A DNA stretch of 64,000 nt from NCBI GenBank assembly GCA_965230065.1, contig OZ245942.1, forward strand, positions 6,076,001 through 6,140,000. Reading direction: 5' to 3'. Of the stretch, positions 33,813 through 42,865 are shown piece after piece; within the stretch, counting starts at the first letter, position 1, and the number at the start of each line of letters is the position of its first letter. A program made the position numbers and the translations under genes. This DNA comes from G965230065 sp965230065 (GTDB lineage Bacteria; Bacteroidota; Bacteroidia; Cytophagales; Cyclobacteriaceae). Under the pieces are notes generated by a model. The model was given only the letters and a program-made list of their open reading frames with translations, ran no database searches and was not told where the DNA came from.

Positions 33813-35179
33813 AATTCTACCTTTTGATTAAGTTGAGGGATATCTGTTTGCCATCCTTTATTATCTTCCAGGGCTTTTGACAAAGCTTCTGCCTGCTCTG
33901 CTTCCCCATGAATAATAAAAATCTTTTCGGGTTGTTTTTTAATTTCAGAGAGCCAATCAATCAAATCGTTTTGATCACCATGCGCACTCAGTCCGTCAAT
34001 GTGTTCCATGTGCATGTTGAATGGCAGCCATTTGCCATACACTTTAATTTCTTTTGCACCTTCAAGTAGCTTTCTTCCTCTTGTTCCTTCTGCCTGATAG
34101 CCTACAAAAAGTAGGGTGTCGTTACTATTGCCTGATCTTGTTTGCATGTAGTTGAGTATTCGTCCGCCCGTCATCATACCACTTCCGGCAATAACGATCT
34201 TAGGTTTTTCATCCTCCCGCAGTGTCAGGGTTTCCCGATAGTTGCTCACTACCTGAAAATGAGAACACATTTCATCACATTCTACCGGCTTGAGCTTGTG
34301 CCAGTCCCTGGAAGCATGAAATAGATGGAGTACATTAGCACCCATAGGGCTATCCATGATCATTGGTATTTTTGGAATCCTTTTCTCCTTCAAAAGCCTC
34401 CAAAGCATTAGCATCATGAGCTGAGTGCGCTCTACGGCAAAACTGGGAATGAACAGGCTTCCTCCACGCTCTACCGTTTCGTTGACTATACGTTCCAGTT
34501 CCGGGACAATACTTTCTTCTTCAGGATGAATCCTTCCTCCATAGGTGGATTCAATAAGCAGGACATCCGCTTTTTCAGGCTTTTTTGGCGTATACAAAAG
34601 TAAATCTTTTTTTCTGCCAATATCACCTGAAAACACCAGGCGGCTATCGTTGGTCTCTACTTCAATAAAAGTTGATCCGATGATATGGCCATTGTATTGC
34701 CACCTTACTTTAAAGGCACCTTCAATTACATGCCATTTACCTTCTGAAACAGGGTTGAAAAGTGGAAGGGTATTTTCAACGTCTTTTAAGTCATAGAAAG
34801 CCTCTGCCGGACTGTGCTTACTGTAACCCTCTTTATTTGCCCTGGCTGCCTCTTCTTCCTGAATTTTGGCGCTATCCTTTAAGATAATTTCTGCGATTTT
34901 TAAGGTAGGCGCACTACCATATATTTTTCCTCTAAAACCAAGCTTTACCAAACGAGCCAGGTAGCCGGTATGATCAAGATGTCCGTGCGTAAGCACAACA
35001 GCATCAATGGCTTTCGGATCATATTCAGGTTGTTCCCAATTGAGTAAACGTAATTCTTTTAATCCTTGAAACACACCGCAATCCACCATCAGTTTTTTAT
35101 TTCCTGATTCAAGTAAATATTTGGAGCCTGTAACCGTACCAGCGGCTCCTAAAAAGTTTATGGTCATTTTATCATTCAT
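33809..35179 (-). CDS. Beta-CASP metallo-beta-lactamase-fold RNase-like protein
   Basis: A 456-residue MBL-fold protein with the zinc site LTHGHLDHTG (HxHxDH) near residue 65 and a later FSGDIGR with the conserved Asp. The beta-CASP domain holds the ESTYGGRIHPEEE and SFAVERTQ motifs. The final motif (AGSGMMTGGRILNYM and FVGYQAEGTRGRKLLEG, then HxAHGDQ near the end) is characteristic of CPSF-73/RNase-J-like hydrolases. It probably cuts RNA or DNA. The start overlaps nothing; the previous gene is 8 bases away. Confidence 0.88.
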   Translation of the reverse strand: MNDKMTINFLGAAGTVTGSKYLLESGNKKLMVDCGVFQGLKELRLLNWEQPEYDPKAIDAVVLTHGHLDHTGYLARLVKLGFRGKIYGSAPTLKIAEIILKDSAKIQEEEAARANKEGYSKHSPAEAFYDLKDVENTLPLFNPVSEGKWHVIEGAFKVRWQYNGHIIGSTFIEVETNDSRLVFSGDIGRKKDLLLYTPKKPEKADVLLIESTYGGRIHPEEESIVPELERIVNETVERGGSLFIPSFAVERTQLMMLMLWRLLKEKRIPKIPMIMDSPMGANVLHLFHASRDWHKLKPVECDEMCSHFQVVSNYRETLTLREDEKPKIVIAGSGMMTGGRILNYMQTRSGNSNDTLLFVGYQAEGTRGRKLLEGAKEIKVYGKWLPFNMHMEHIDGLSAHGDQNDLIDWLSEIKKQPEKIFIIHGEAEQAEALSKALEDNKGWQTDIPQLNQKVEL

Positions 35180-35187
35180 TTGTTGTG

Positions 35188-36036
35188 TTACGTACTACCT
35201 GAGCAAATTTCCTCTCCCTCTTTGATGATTCTTTTGACTCGTGTATGAGAAATGCCCATTTCTTCAAGTACTTCGGGTTTATCGCATAGCTCCTTACAAA
35301 GCACGATCATCTTATCAATCAGCTTTTGCTTCTCAGCCTTTGTAAGGCTGGTAAGACATGTAACAGGGTGCAGACCAGACATATTTATCCGGTCGCTAAT
35401 GCTTCCTTGCTGTGGATAATCCCAACCTATCAGTATTAGACCTGAACATTTGCCATATTGGATGGCATCTTCGGTAAACCGGGTATTGGTCACCACCCAG
35501 CCTTCATGAAATTTTGTCGCGTGTCCTTTGCGCTTTTCCCATTGCTTTTTCACATCCTCAAACCGGGATTTGATATAAAGTGGAATTTTCACATCACACT
35601 TATAACCTTGGCGGTTATGAAATTTGCACTCCACCATGAAGTGCTGATTATCTTTCTCAGCCTCCACATCTATTTCATGAGAGACGCAATGCCCCTGAAT
35701 GATTACCCCGACTTTAGTACGGTACCCCTGATGTTTTAAAATTTCACCTACAAACTTTTCAAAGGGATATCCTGAAGGGCCCAGCTCCAGAATCGCCTGC
35801 TTGATCTTATACCTGCCTGCTACAGGTTTTGAGTGCTTCCGTAGCATGGAGAATGCTTGGCTGTAGATTTTCTTTGTGGACATGCCCTCAACAAGCTGCG
35901 CTTCAATCTCACTCACAATCCGATCAATAACGGCAGAACCGGCCCCGGCCCTTTCAAGGGAGTGCCTAAGTTTTGTTGGTGAAAATGGTGCTTTTTCTCC
36001 GGAAGCCTTGGTTATTAAAACGGTCTTTTCTGGCAT
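35188..36036 (-). CDS. ATP-cone plus Mrr-like endonuclease protein
   Basis: A 282-residue fusion. Residues 1-90 are an ATP-cone (ITKASGEKAPFSPTKLRHSLERAGA with conserved Lys/Arg nucleotide contacts, as in NrdR and ribonucleotide reductase). Residues 95-210 resemble an Mrr/restriction-endonuclease fold: YPFEKFVGEILKHQGYRTKVG, then HEIDVEAEKDNQHFMVECKFHN, giving the D..ECK catalytic pattern. The C-terminus adds a helical segment (LTKAEKQKLIDKMIVLCKELCDKPEVL) and a possible helix-turn-helix. It may sense ATP/dATP and cut nucleic acid. It is the promoter-proximal gene of the long run and is preceded by site a. Confidence 0.85.
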   Translation of the reverse strand: MPEKTVLITKASGEKAPFSPTKLRHSLERAGAGSAVIDRIVSEIEAQLVEGMSTKKIYSQAFSMLRKHSKPVAGRYKIKQAILELGPSGYPFEKFVGEILKHQGYRTKVGVIIQGHCVSHEIDVEAEKDNQHFMVECKFHNRQGYKCDVKIPLYIKSRFEDVKKQWEKRKGHATKFHEGWVVTNTRFTEDAIQYGKCSGLILIGWDYPQQGSISDRINMSGLHPVTCLTSLTKAEKQKLIDKMIVLCKELCDKPEVLEEMGISHTRVKRIIKEGEEICSGST

Positions 36037-36061
36037 TCAGTCTACTTTAACAATTTAATGT

Positions 36062-36121
36062 TAAAGTTAGAATTTTACACTCGGAGGTATTTATGATATC
36101 TCACTTTCGATGTACGAAATT
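36062..36121 (-). promoter_or_regulatory. Putative HMA-AraC site a with a -7 box, driving the nucleotide/metal run
   Basis: The site at 36095-36121 reads (minus strand) AATTTCGTACATC-GAAAGTGAGATATC, with half-sites AATTTC and GATATC 21 bp apart. A TAACTTTA box (matching TAnnTTTG at 7 of 8 positions counting the n's) lies at 36062-36069, 25 bp downstream. The ATP-cone gene starts 25 bases after the box. The site therefore controls the promoter for the 36036-24578 run. Confidence 0.65.
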
Positions 36122-36192
36122 ACGCTATTCAAAGTCAGTCTCTGATCACTAGTTGAACACCTAAAATCAAGCCTCAAATAAGTCTTGATTTA

Positions 36193-36741
36193 TTAGTTCC
36201 ACGTATAGTATCTAATAAGATCTTCCTGATAAATCCAGAAAAATTTACTTATATCAAAGTAGTTCAAAGGAGCCAGGTTGTGCTTTGATTTCATTTCTTT
36301 AACTACGGCACCATACTCTAAATAATCATCGGGAGAAAAACAACTTTGAGAAAAAGCTTCAGCAATTTTTAAAGAATGACTGTTCCATAGTGGAAAGTAA
36401 GCAGGGCAATGAACTGCACAATATCTTGAGGCAAATTCTATGTTTTCATAATCGATAGAGTTGTTCCCGTTTTGAGCCACGCTAACTGCAATTAATAGCT
36501 CACCTTGACCTAACGAACTATCTATTTGCAATTTTTTGATATTATTTTGGAAACCACACCTTATGAAATAATCAGCTCTATCATGGTTGGCCACTGCCAT
36601 CACCTTTTCTTTGATCACATCAATATCCTGATTGCCCGGTCGGAACCTGATGAAATTGATGAGTTTTTTATCAGTAAGAAAGTAGCCACGAATATCTTTA
36701 ATATGGTTGATATGTTCCTCTATCATCTTATCCATCTTCAT
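36193..36741 (-). CDS. Hypothetical protein with a possible PAS/TIM-like fold
   Basis: A 182-residue protein with no signal peptide or membrane segment. No motif is recognised. It has scattered Cys (CGFQNN, YCAVHCPAYF, SCFSPDDYLEYG) that could make a metal or disulfide site. It overlaps the symporter gene by 14 bases, so it is co-transcribed with it. The function is unknown. Confidence 0.45.
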   Translation of the reverse strand: MKMDKMIEEHINHIKDIRGYFLTDKKLINFIRFRPGNQDIDVIKEKVMAVANHDRADYFIRCGFQNNIKKLQIDSSLGQGELLIAVSVAQNGNNSIDYENIEFASRYCAVHCPAYFPLWNSHSLKIAEAFSQSCFSPDDYLEYGAVVKEMKSKHNLAPLNYFDISKFFWIYQEDLIRYYTWN

Positions 36742-38095
36742 TATCAGCTATTGAGGTTTTATGAGTCATCTTGTTTTTGGTAATGCTACCATACCATTGA
36801 TTGAAAACCACACAAGCAGTCAGGTCTCCCGTTACGTTTACTGCCGTTCGGAACATACCCAACAAGCGCTCCACCCCAATAATAATGATGATACCTTCGG
36901 CAGGAATACCTGCACCACCAAGTACGGAAGCCAGAATAACTACACCTCCACCGGGAATGGCCGGAGTACCTATTGAAGCTGCAACAATGGTTACTATTAC
37001 CACAATGATGTTCAACAAGCTCATCTCCAGCCCATACGCCTGGGCGATAAATAAAGTGGTTATGGTTTGATAAAGTGCTGTACCATCCATGTTGACGGTA
37101 GCGCCTATAGGGATAATAAAGTTGCTGATTGCGGGATCAACTTTCAGTTTTTCTTCTGCTGTTTGCAATGAGAGTGGCATAACGGCTGCCGAACTGGTCG
37201 TAGAAAAAGCCAACAATTGTGCATCCCTGATTTTTCCTAGAAATTTTAGTGGATTCCTTCTGCCTGGCAAACTCACTATTAACAAATAGATACCTACAAG
37301 AATAAGTAATCCGGCTAGTACAACGGCCACATAATAACTCAGTCCGGCAAGAGAACTTAAGCCTACACTGGAAGTAAGTTGAGCCATAAGCCCAAAAACA
37401 GCAACAGGCACTAAAAGCATGGCCCACTTGACTACTGTCATACAAATTTCCTGTATTGCACTCAGCAGCAACCTCACAGGTCTTAACAAGTCTGAGGGTA
37501 GTGACAGCACTGCCACCCCAATGATAATGGTGAAAATAACAATACTCAACATTTCTCCGCTAACCATGGAAGCCAGGGGATTTTCGGGGAGCAGATCGGT
37601 GATGATAGTTGGCACATCGTTTATCCCAAATGACAATTCTGCACCTTGAGTTCCTTTTGCCAAGGCCTCTTCATGTTCAGCTGCTGCCTGCTGGTGCAAA
37701 TAGCGTCCCGGTTTGAAAAGTGTGGCCAGGACAGTTCCAATGCTAACAGAAATAATGGTTGTTGCCACAAAATATAAGAGTACTCCTCCTCCAAGCTTTT
37801 TGAGGTTGTCTTTGTCATTGCTGGCAATGCCTGTAATGATAGATGCCACAATCAATGGAATCATGATCATCTGCACCAGCTTAAGAAATAACATGCCGGG
37901 CAGGGCCAGCCAGTTGCCTAAAACATCTGCAGTAGCTTTGCTTACCCATCCATTTTGTGGGCTTAAAATAAGACCAAAACCCACTCCTAAGAAAAGTGCA
38001 ATGAGTACCTTTAACCAGAGCTTACCTGCTACCAGTTTTTGAAGATAGGTATTAAGTGATTTGAGAGATTTTATTTCTGTATCAAACAAGCTCAT
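36728..38095 (-). CDS. Dicarboxylate/amino-acid:cation symporter (SDF/DctA-GltP family)
   Basis: A 455-residue transporter with eight membrane helices and two hairpins. The Ser-rich re-entrant loop reads AFSTTSSAAVMPLSL, with the TM7 motif NMDGTALYQ (the NMDGT signature) and hairpin 2 IPGGGVVILASVLGG. The TM8 segment GVERLLGMFRTAVNVTGDLTACVV carries the substrate-binding Asp and Arg. It imports C4-dicarboxylates or Glu/Asp with Na+ or H+. Its start overlaps the GAPDH stop by one base. Confidence 0.9.
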   Translation of the reverse strand: MSLFDTEIKSLKSLNTYLQKLVAGKLWLKVLIALFLGVGFGLILSPQNGWVSKATADVLGNWLALPGMLFLKLVQMIMIPLIVASIITGIASNDKDNLKKLGGGVLLYFVATTIISVSIGTVLATLFKPGRYLHQQAAAEHEEALAKGTQGAELSFGINDVPTIITDLLPENPLASMVSGEMLSIVIFTIIIGVAVLSLPSDLLRPVRLLLSAIQEICMTVVKWAMLLVPVAVFGLMAQLTSSVGLSSLAGLSYYVAVVLAGLLILVGIYLLIVSLPGRRNPLKFLGKIRDAQLLAFSTTSSAAVMPLSLQTAEEKLKVDPAISNFIIPIGATVNMDGTALYQTITTLFIAQAYGLEMSLLNIIVVIVTIVAASIGTPAIPGGGVVILASVLGGAGIPAEGIIIIIGVERLLGMFRTAVNVTGDLTACVVFNQWYGSITKNKMTHKTSIADNEDG

Positions 38096-39111
38096 TATAT
38101 AATCCCTAAACTTTCATTCGTCTTTTTAATAGAGCTTACTGCGCTTTTCTCTATTCCCGTCAATGCCCTTATAGCATCAATTGTTTCCGGTATAACAATA
38201 GCCTGGTTATCGACCACATACGCGTAATAGAGCTCATCTCCCTCGACTTTAAGCATATCTTGCCAAAGGGCTACTTCATACATATCGCCCCAGGGTCGTC
38301 CCATATCCAGGTACTTTTCTTTGATCGTATTATTGGAAACCAGACCATCGCTGTAGTCGATCAAGGTGATTCGCGTAGATGTCTGAAATGCTTCTATCAC
38401 CTCTTTTTTATCAGCTTTCCGGGTAAGGCGGACATTCCAATAATGCAGGTGGCTAAGGGTTTGAGGTACTTTCACAGCCATGGTTACTACATCCAGTTCA
38501 GAGTCCACGCTCTGAGCGTCCGGCCCTTGGTGGCTGGGAATATCTTTCTCCGGCACGAGCGTATTCATGATGCCCCCTAAATGGCTTTCCCAGGGATCAG
38601 TAGCCCTGCGTAGCAGTGTACCACGAGCACTTTGCAACAGCCCTGCTTTTTTGAGAGTAGTAAGCGTACGCAAAATGGAGGTGGTGTTACAGGAGACCAC
38701 CCGGGTACTGTCCTGGTTCAGGGCGGAGGCATAGTTATTTTCCGCACTAAAGGAGTGGCCGGTAGTTTCGTGTTTTTCTCCACCTTGCAGGATAAATTTT
38801 ATTCCCCGCTCTTTATAAATTTTTACATTTTGTGCGGCTATCTTCTTTGGCGTACAATCTACCACCAGGTGAGCAACCCCTAATAGGTCTGCCATATTAC
38901 CAGCCAGTGGAATACCGGCCTTTTGCATGTAACCACTGGCATCTTCGGTAGCTGCATAAACAGGGTATCCTTTCTTTACCGCAGCTTGAATACGCCAGTC
39001 GCTGATCACATCACATACCCCCGCTATTTCCATATCGTCTTGTAAAGCAATTGCATCGGCTACTCTTTTGCCGATTACGCCATATCCTATAAGTGCTATT
39101 TTCTTTTTCAT
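38095..39111 (-). CDS. Type II (archaeal-type) glyceraldehyde-3-phosphate dehydrogenase
   Basis: A 338-residue enzyme that oxidises glyceraldehyde 3-phosphate to 1,3-bisphosphoglycerate (NAD(P)+ and phosphate). The Rossmann motif is IALIGYGVIGKRVADAI. The active-site motif VSCNTTSILRT contains Cys141, aligned with the catalytic Cys of archaeal GAPDH. WESHLGGIMNTLVPEKDIPSHQGPDAQSV also fits the type II group. Bacterial GAPDH is normally type I, so this one is a likely transfer from archaea. It is the counterpart of the archaeal-type aldolase at 25557-26615. The gene lies between the symporter and a K+ channel. Confidence 0.9.
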   Translation of the reverse strand: MKKKIALIGYGVIGKRVADAIALQDDMEIAGVCDVISDWRIQAAVKKGYPVYAATEDASGYMQKAGIPLAGNMADLLGVAHLVVDCTPKKIAAQNVKIYKERGIKFILQGGEKHETTGHSFSAENNYASALNQDSTRVVSCNTTSILRTLTTLKKAGLLQSARGTLLRRATDPWESHLGGIMNTLVPEKDIPSHQGPDAQSVDSELDVVTMAVKVPQTLSHLHYWNVRLTRKADKKEVIEAFQTSTRITLIDYSDGLVSNNTIKEKYLDMGRPWGDMYEVALWQDMLKVEGDELYYAYVVDNQAIVIPETIDAIRALTGIEKSAVSSIKKTNESLGII

Positions 39112-39115
39112 CTTG

Positions 39116-39676
39116 TTATTGATTTTTAATTGTAGTATGAATATTATTTATGTTGGACAGTCCGAATACGATCAACACAAAGCTCTGACCGATCTCCATC
39201 ATCACTAAAATTTTGGCAGGGGTAGTTATTGGCACAATGTCACCATAACCGATGGCTGCAAATGTTACCACGCTGAAATAAAATGTCTCGAATAAATACT
39301 CGAAGTAATTGAAGCTTTCAAAAGGTTTAAAGCCCTTAAAAGAAGATGGATTGGCAGCGACCAGACAGGTAAAGTCTGCAGCATAGGAGAAAATAATGAG
39401 CATAACCAGCAACCCGAAAATCCAGAGAAGTTGCCCGAAAGAATGACATTGTTTAATGGATTTATTGACCTGCCTGAAGGTGAAAAATGTAAAGTATCCG
39501 CTCTTAATAAAAGTGAGAAAGATAACAATATAAGGCACCCAGCTTAGTTCATGATCAACAAACTGCATAAGATACACATACACAAGCGCTACTATCGCGA
39601 CCAGCAAAAGAGCCGGACGCATTCGTTTTAGTAGTTGTTTTAAGAAATTACCTGTGTTTATTTTATAAGTAACCAT
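39116..39676 (-). CDS. Two-pore-helix K+ channel-type membrane protein
   Basis: A 186-residue protein with four predicted membrane segments. The last pore loop reads TFAAIGYGDIVPIT, a K+ selectivity filter (GYGD). The N-terminus is short and basic. No RCK or cyclic-nucleotide domain is seen, so gating may be simple. It is 5 bases from the GAPDH start and 7 bases from NhaA, so the three genes are a unit. It may adjust K+ or membrane potential together with NhaA. Confidence 0.8.
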   Translation of the reverse strand: MVTYKINTGNFLKQLLKRMRPALLLVAIVALVYVYLMQFVDHELSWVPYIVIFLTFIKSGYFTFFTFRQVNKSIKQCHSFGQLLWIFGLLVMLIIFSYAADFTCLVAANPSSFKGFKPFESFNYFEYLFETFYFSVVTFAAIGYGDIVPITTPAKILVMMEIGQSFVLIVFGLSNINNIHTTIKNQ

Positions 39677-39682
39677 TATTCG

Positions 39683-41011
39683 TCAGTTAATCACTTGTTG
39701 ATTTTTGACAACAGCTGTTTTTCCTGATTGTCGAAGAATAATTACACCTATCACACCGGCAAGTACTGAAGCAAATAAAATGGTCAGTTTGGCAATGAAT
39801 GTATACTCTTCTTTTTGAAAGGCCAATTCCGTGATAAACAGTGACATGGTAAAGCCAATGCCTGCTATCATTGCTACTCCGGAAATGTGTCTCCAGGAAA
39901 CCCCTTGCTGCAACTCTGCAAGCCTAAGCTTGACTAAAAGCCAACCGGCTCCTAAAATCCCGGTAAATTTCCCTACCAAAAGGCCAAACGTAATACCCAT
40001 GCTTACCGGGTGACTCAAAATTTCAATTATATCCCCATGGATATGAATACCGGTATTGACCAGGGCAAATGTTGGTAGAATGAAAAACCCTACTATGGGC
40101 GCCAGGTGATGCTCTATCTTTTGCAAAGGAGTTTCCGCGTCATCTGATTTTTGTTTGATTTCTTCCAAAATCCCAAGTTGTTCTTCCGAGATGAAATTGC
40201 CCTTGATGGCTTTTGTTTCTAAAAATTTTAGATGAAGCTTTTGAAGGTTTTTCAGGTAATCCTCTTCCTTGATTTTGACCCTGCCGGGAATCGTAAAAGC
40301 AGTGAGAATACCTGCAATCGTAGGATGTACTCCTGAGAAGAAAAATGCCAGCCAAACACCTCCAATCCCGATAAGTGCATAAAACCAGGCTTTACGAACT
40401 CCAATATAATTACCGCCAACCAATAGCAGTATGAACAGTACACCGTGAAGTAAATCCACATAAGAAATACCGGAAGTATAGAAAATAGCGATGATGAGTA
40501 CGGCACCAAGGTCATCAACTATGGCTAGTGCTACCAAAAAGACTTTGAGCCCTGCCGGCACACGATCTCCCAATAATGAAAGCACTCCAATGGCAAATGC
40601 AATGTCTGTAGCCATGGGGATACCCCAGCCTTGCTCTGTAGGGGTATTTAAATTAAAAATAAGGTAAATGAGTGCCGGAACAACCATGCCGCCAATAGCT
40701 GCTCCGATAGGCAAAATAGCTTTTCTGAAAGAAGACAGTTTTCCTCCTATAATTTCCCTTTTCAACTCCAGGCCTACCTGTAGGAAGAAGATCGCCATTA
40801 AGCCATCATTCACCCAAAGTAGTAAAGTCTCGGAAAGGAAGAATGAACCAACACCTATTGATATTTCGGTGTGAATAAAATCCTGATATGATTCTTGAAA
40901 GGGAGAATTGGCCCAGATCATGGCTGCCAGTACGGCTAGAAAAATCGCAATACCGGAAGCTGACTGGTTGTTTACCAGATTATTTAAGGAGTTGTTTAGG
41001 CGGGTAATCAT
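39683..41011 (-). CDS. nhaA: Full-length NhaA Na+/H+ antiporter
   Basis: A 442-residue antiporter that exchanges Na+ (or Li+) for protons. The hallmark sequences are WVNDGLMAIFFLQVGLELKRE, PMATDIAFAIGVLSLLGDRVPAGLKVFLVALAIVDDLGAVL in pieces (with the essential two Asp of TM5), and GVHPTIAGILTAFTIPGRV. FTMSLFITELAF is present at the C-terminus. It is complete, unlike the stump at 2733-3008. The gene pairs with the K+ channel in the ion homeostasis set. Confidence 0.93.
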   Translation of the reverse strand: MITRLNNSLNNLVNNQSASGIAIFLAVLAAMIWANSPFQESYQDFIHTEISIGVGSFFLSETLLLWVNDGLMAIFFLQVGLELKREIIGGKLSSFRKAILPIGAAIGGMVVPALIYLIFNLNTPTEQGWGIPMATDIAFAIGVLSLLGDRVPAGLKVFLVALAIVDDLGAVLIIAIFYTSGISYVDLLHGVLFILLLVGGNYIGVRKAWFYALIGIGGVWLAFFFSGVHPTIAGILTAFTIPGRVKIKEEDYLKNLQKLHLKFLETKAIKGNFISEEQLGILEEIKQKSDDAETPLQKIEHHLAPIVGFFILPTFALVNTGIHIHGDIIEILSHPVSMGITFGLLVGKFTGILGAGWLLVKLRLAELQQGVSWRHISGVAMIAGIGFTMSLFITELAFQKEEYTFIAKLTILFASVLAGVIGVIILRQSGKTAVVKNQQVIN

Positions 41012-41133
41012 TCAGGTGCATCCTTTTCCAGGTCTTTTTGTAGTGTAAGCATTGGGCTTTTTTAATTATACCAGGACTGGTTTAACCTTTATTGGTGCTT
41101 GCGCCCCTACAGTATTCACAAATAAATCTTTCA

Positions 41134-42825
41134 TTACACCACATATTTATCCCACAGGCCATATTTTTCCTTTATTTTTCCTTTTGAAAAAGAAAGTGCC
41201 ATTACCAAAAGTCCGGTTAAGCTTGTGCTCAACGTAAACGCTACATTGATATCTTCAATAAACCATGGCAATACGACCAGTACCAGGCCGAGCAATACAT
41301 TTAAGTAGCGTAAACTTCTAATTACTTCAGCCATGGCCATTACCGCAAATACAATTGCAAGGGCCCCTCCCAAATGATTTAAATCGGCAAATGGAGTTTC
41401 TATCCCAACCGCGAAAACCGTGGGAGAGACCATCAACCAAATCCCTAAAACTGTTGATACCGTCAACATCCAGGGGAAGCTCATCCCCCAGATTGAAGAT
41501 TTAAATACCTTCCAAGGACTGTCATTAAATTCTGCCATTTCGGGGGAACGCTGATCCGTTTCAGTGGACAGTGCTTCACCACCTTTCCAGAACACCTTCC
41601 ATAACGAATCCCCTTTTTGTTTTCTTTGCACCATATGTTGCCACATGGCAATCACTTCATCAATTTGTAATGGGATCATTGGAAGCATTACAATAGCTGA
41701 AAACAGGCATATCGAACACCATGCCCCTACTGAAAGCGGCTGTGAAACAATTAAAAAAATACTCACGAACCCAAGTGGGATTACCAAAATCCCAAAAAGG
41801 GTAACCATCCACGGCATAGTACGCCAACGGGAGGTTCCACCCATATATCCCATCAGAAATTCTAAGGTATATGCAAGTGTTCCCAATGCAGCATCAGAAA
41901 TTGGAAAAGAGTGAGACATATCGGAATCTAAAACGGTCATGGTGCCGTCACCAAAAAAAGGATCCCAGGCATAATCTATATACCCTAATTGAAAAGCTCC
42001 CAGATACCGGGATGCCAGCCACCCGATAAATGCCAGGCCAATCATAATAGAGCGCTGTGGCCAGCTTGAAGGATTATAGCTCCAACCCGTAGGTACGTCA
42101 CCGCCCATTTTCATAAACATGATCATATTGGGCATACCAGGAATGAGAATCGACAAGGCAATAATCAAGGCACCGACCAGGGTACCGTTATAATAGGCAA
42201 CAGCCGTTGGAGCCCAGAAAATAAAGGGAGCCATACTGATCCATATCCCGATAAAACAAAGAATCCAAACGCTATAGGGACGGTTAGGCTTGAGGGAACG
42301 CCATCCAAAAATTACCAGCAATATCCCACTGATAATATCGCTCCAGCGCATTCCGGCAATACGATCACTAAGGGAAAGCCACACATCTCTTCCGCCACTG
42401 GGCTCGACCACATTCTTTCCATAATCAAAAGTGAGAGGGGAAGTAATCATCCAAAAACCAAGCAATACGATTGTCCAGTAAACCCAGAGCGTTTGTCTAT
42501 GGTGATCCTTCAACATTTTGCTTCGGTCATCGGCAGTCATTTTCATGGCACCCATGTCCGTGTGTTTATGATCATGAGTGGTGCCATGCTCTTTCGTATG
42601 CATCATAGGACGTGTGATGCCTCGTGAGCCCATACCTTCCATTTTGTGGTCATGCATTTCATGTTTTGCTTCGGACTTTTTCACAAGCTTCATTCCACAT
42701 TTCGGACATTTACCTGGTTTGTCACTTACGACCTCAGGGTGCATGGAGCAAGTGTATTGTTCCTTTTTTGAAGATTTATCCTCATCACCCTGATGGGACA
42801 TTGAGGAATGGTCGTGGTTTTTCAT
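41134..42825 (-). CDS. Heavy-metal-binding, SPW-repeat and VKOR-like fusion membrane protein
   Basis: A 563-residue mosaic. Residues 24-48 are a heavy-metal-binding domain (YTCSMHPEVVSDKPGKCPKCGM; Cys26, Cys40, Cys43). A His/Met-rich tether follows (54-97). SPW-type membrane repeats lie at about 110-230, with SMAPFIFWAP. A VKOR-like domain follows with GAWCSIC (Cys370, Cys373). A second SPW unit with LMVSPTVFAVG is at the C-terminus. VKOR domains oxidise or reduce disulfides of partner proteins. A redox role tied to a metal site is plausible in this copper island. Confidence 0.8.
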   Translation of the reverse strand: MKNHDHSSMSHQGDEDKSSKKEQYTCSMHPEVVSDKPGKCPKCGMKLVKKSEAKHEMHDHKMEGMGSRGITRPMMHTKEHGTTHDHKHTDMGAMKMTADDRSKMLKDHHRQTLWVYWTIVLLGFWMITSPLTFDYGKNVVEPSGGRDVWLSLSDRIAGMRWSDIISGILLVIFGWRSLKPNRPYSVWILCFIGIWISMAPFIFWAPTAVAYYNGTLVGALIIALSILIPGMPNMIMFMKMGGDVPTGWSYNPSSWPQRSIMIGLAFIGWLASRYLGAFQLGYIDYAWDPFFGDGTMTVLDSDMSHSFPISDAALGTLAYTLEFLMGYMGGTSRWRTMPWMVTLFGILVIPLGFVSIFLIVSQPLSVGAWCSICLFSAIVMLPMIPLQIDEVIAMWQHMVQRKQKGDSLWKVFWKGGEALSTETDQRSPEMAEFNDSPWKVFKSSIWGMSFPWMLTVSTVLGIWLMVSPTVFAVGIETPFADLNHLGGALAIVFAVMAMAEVIRSLRYLNVLLGLVLVVLPWFIEDINVAFTLSTSLTGLLVMALSFSKGKIKEKYGLWDKYVV

Positions 42826-42865
42826 ACTATTGCAGAATTAGCGTTTAAGAATCCAGTTATTAAAT

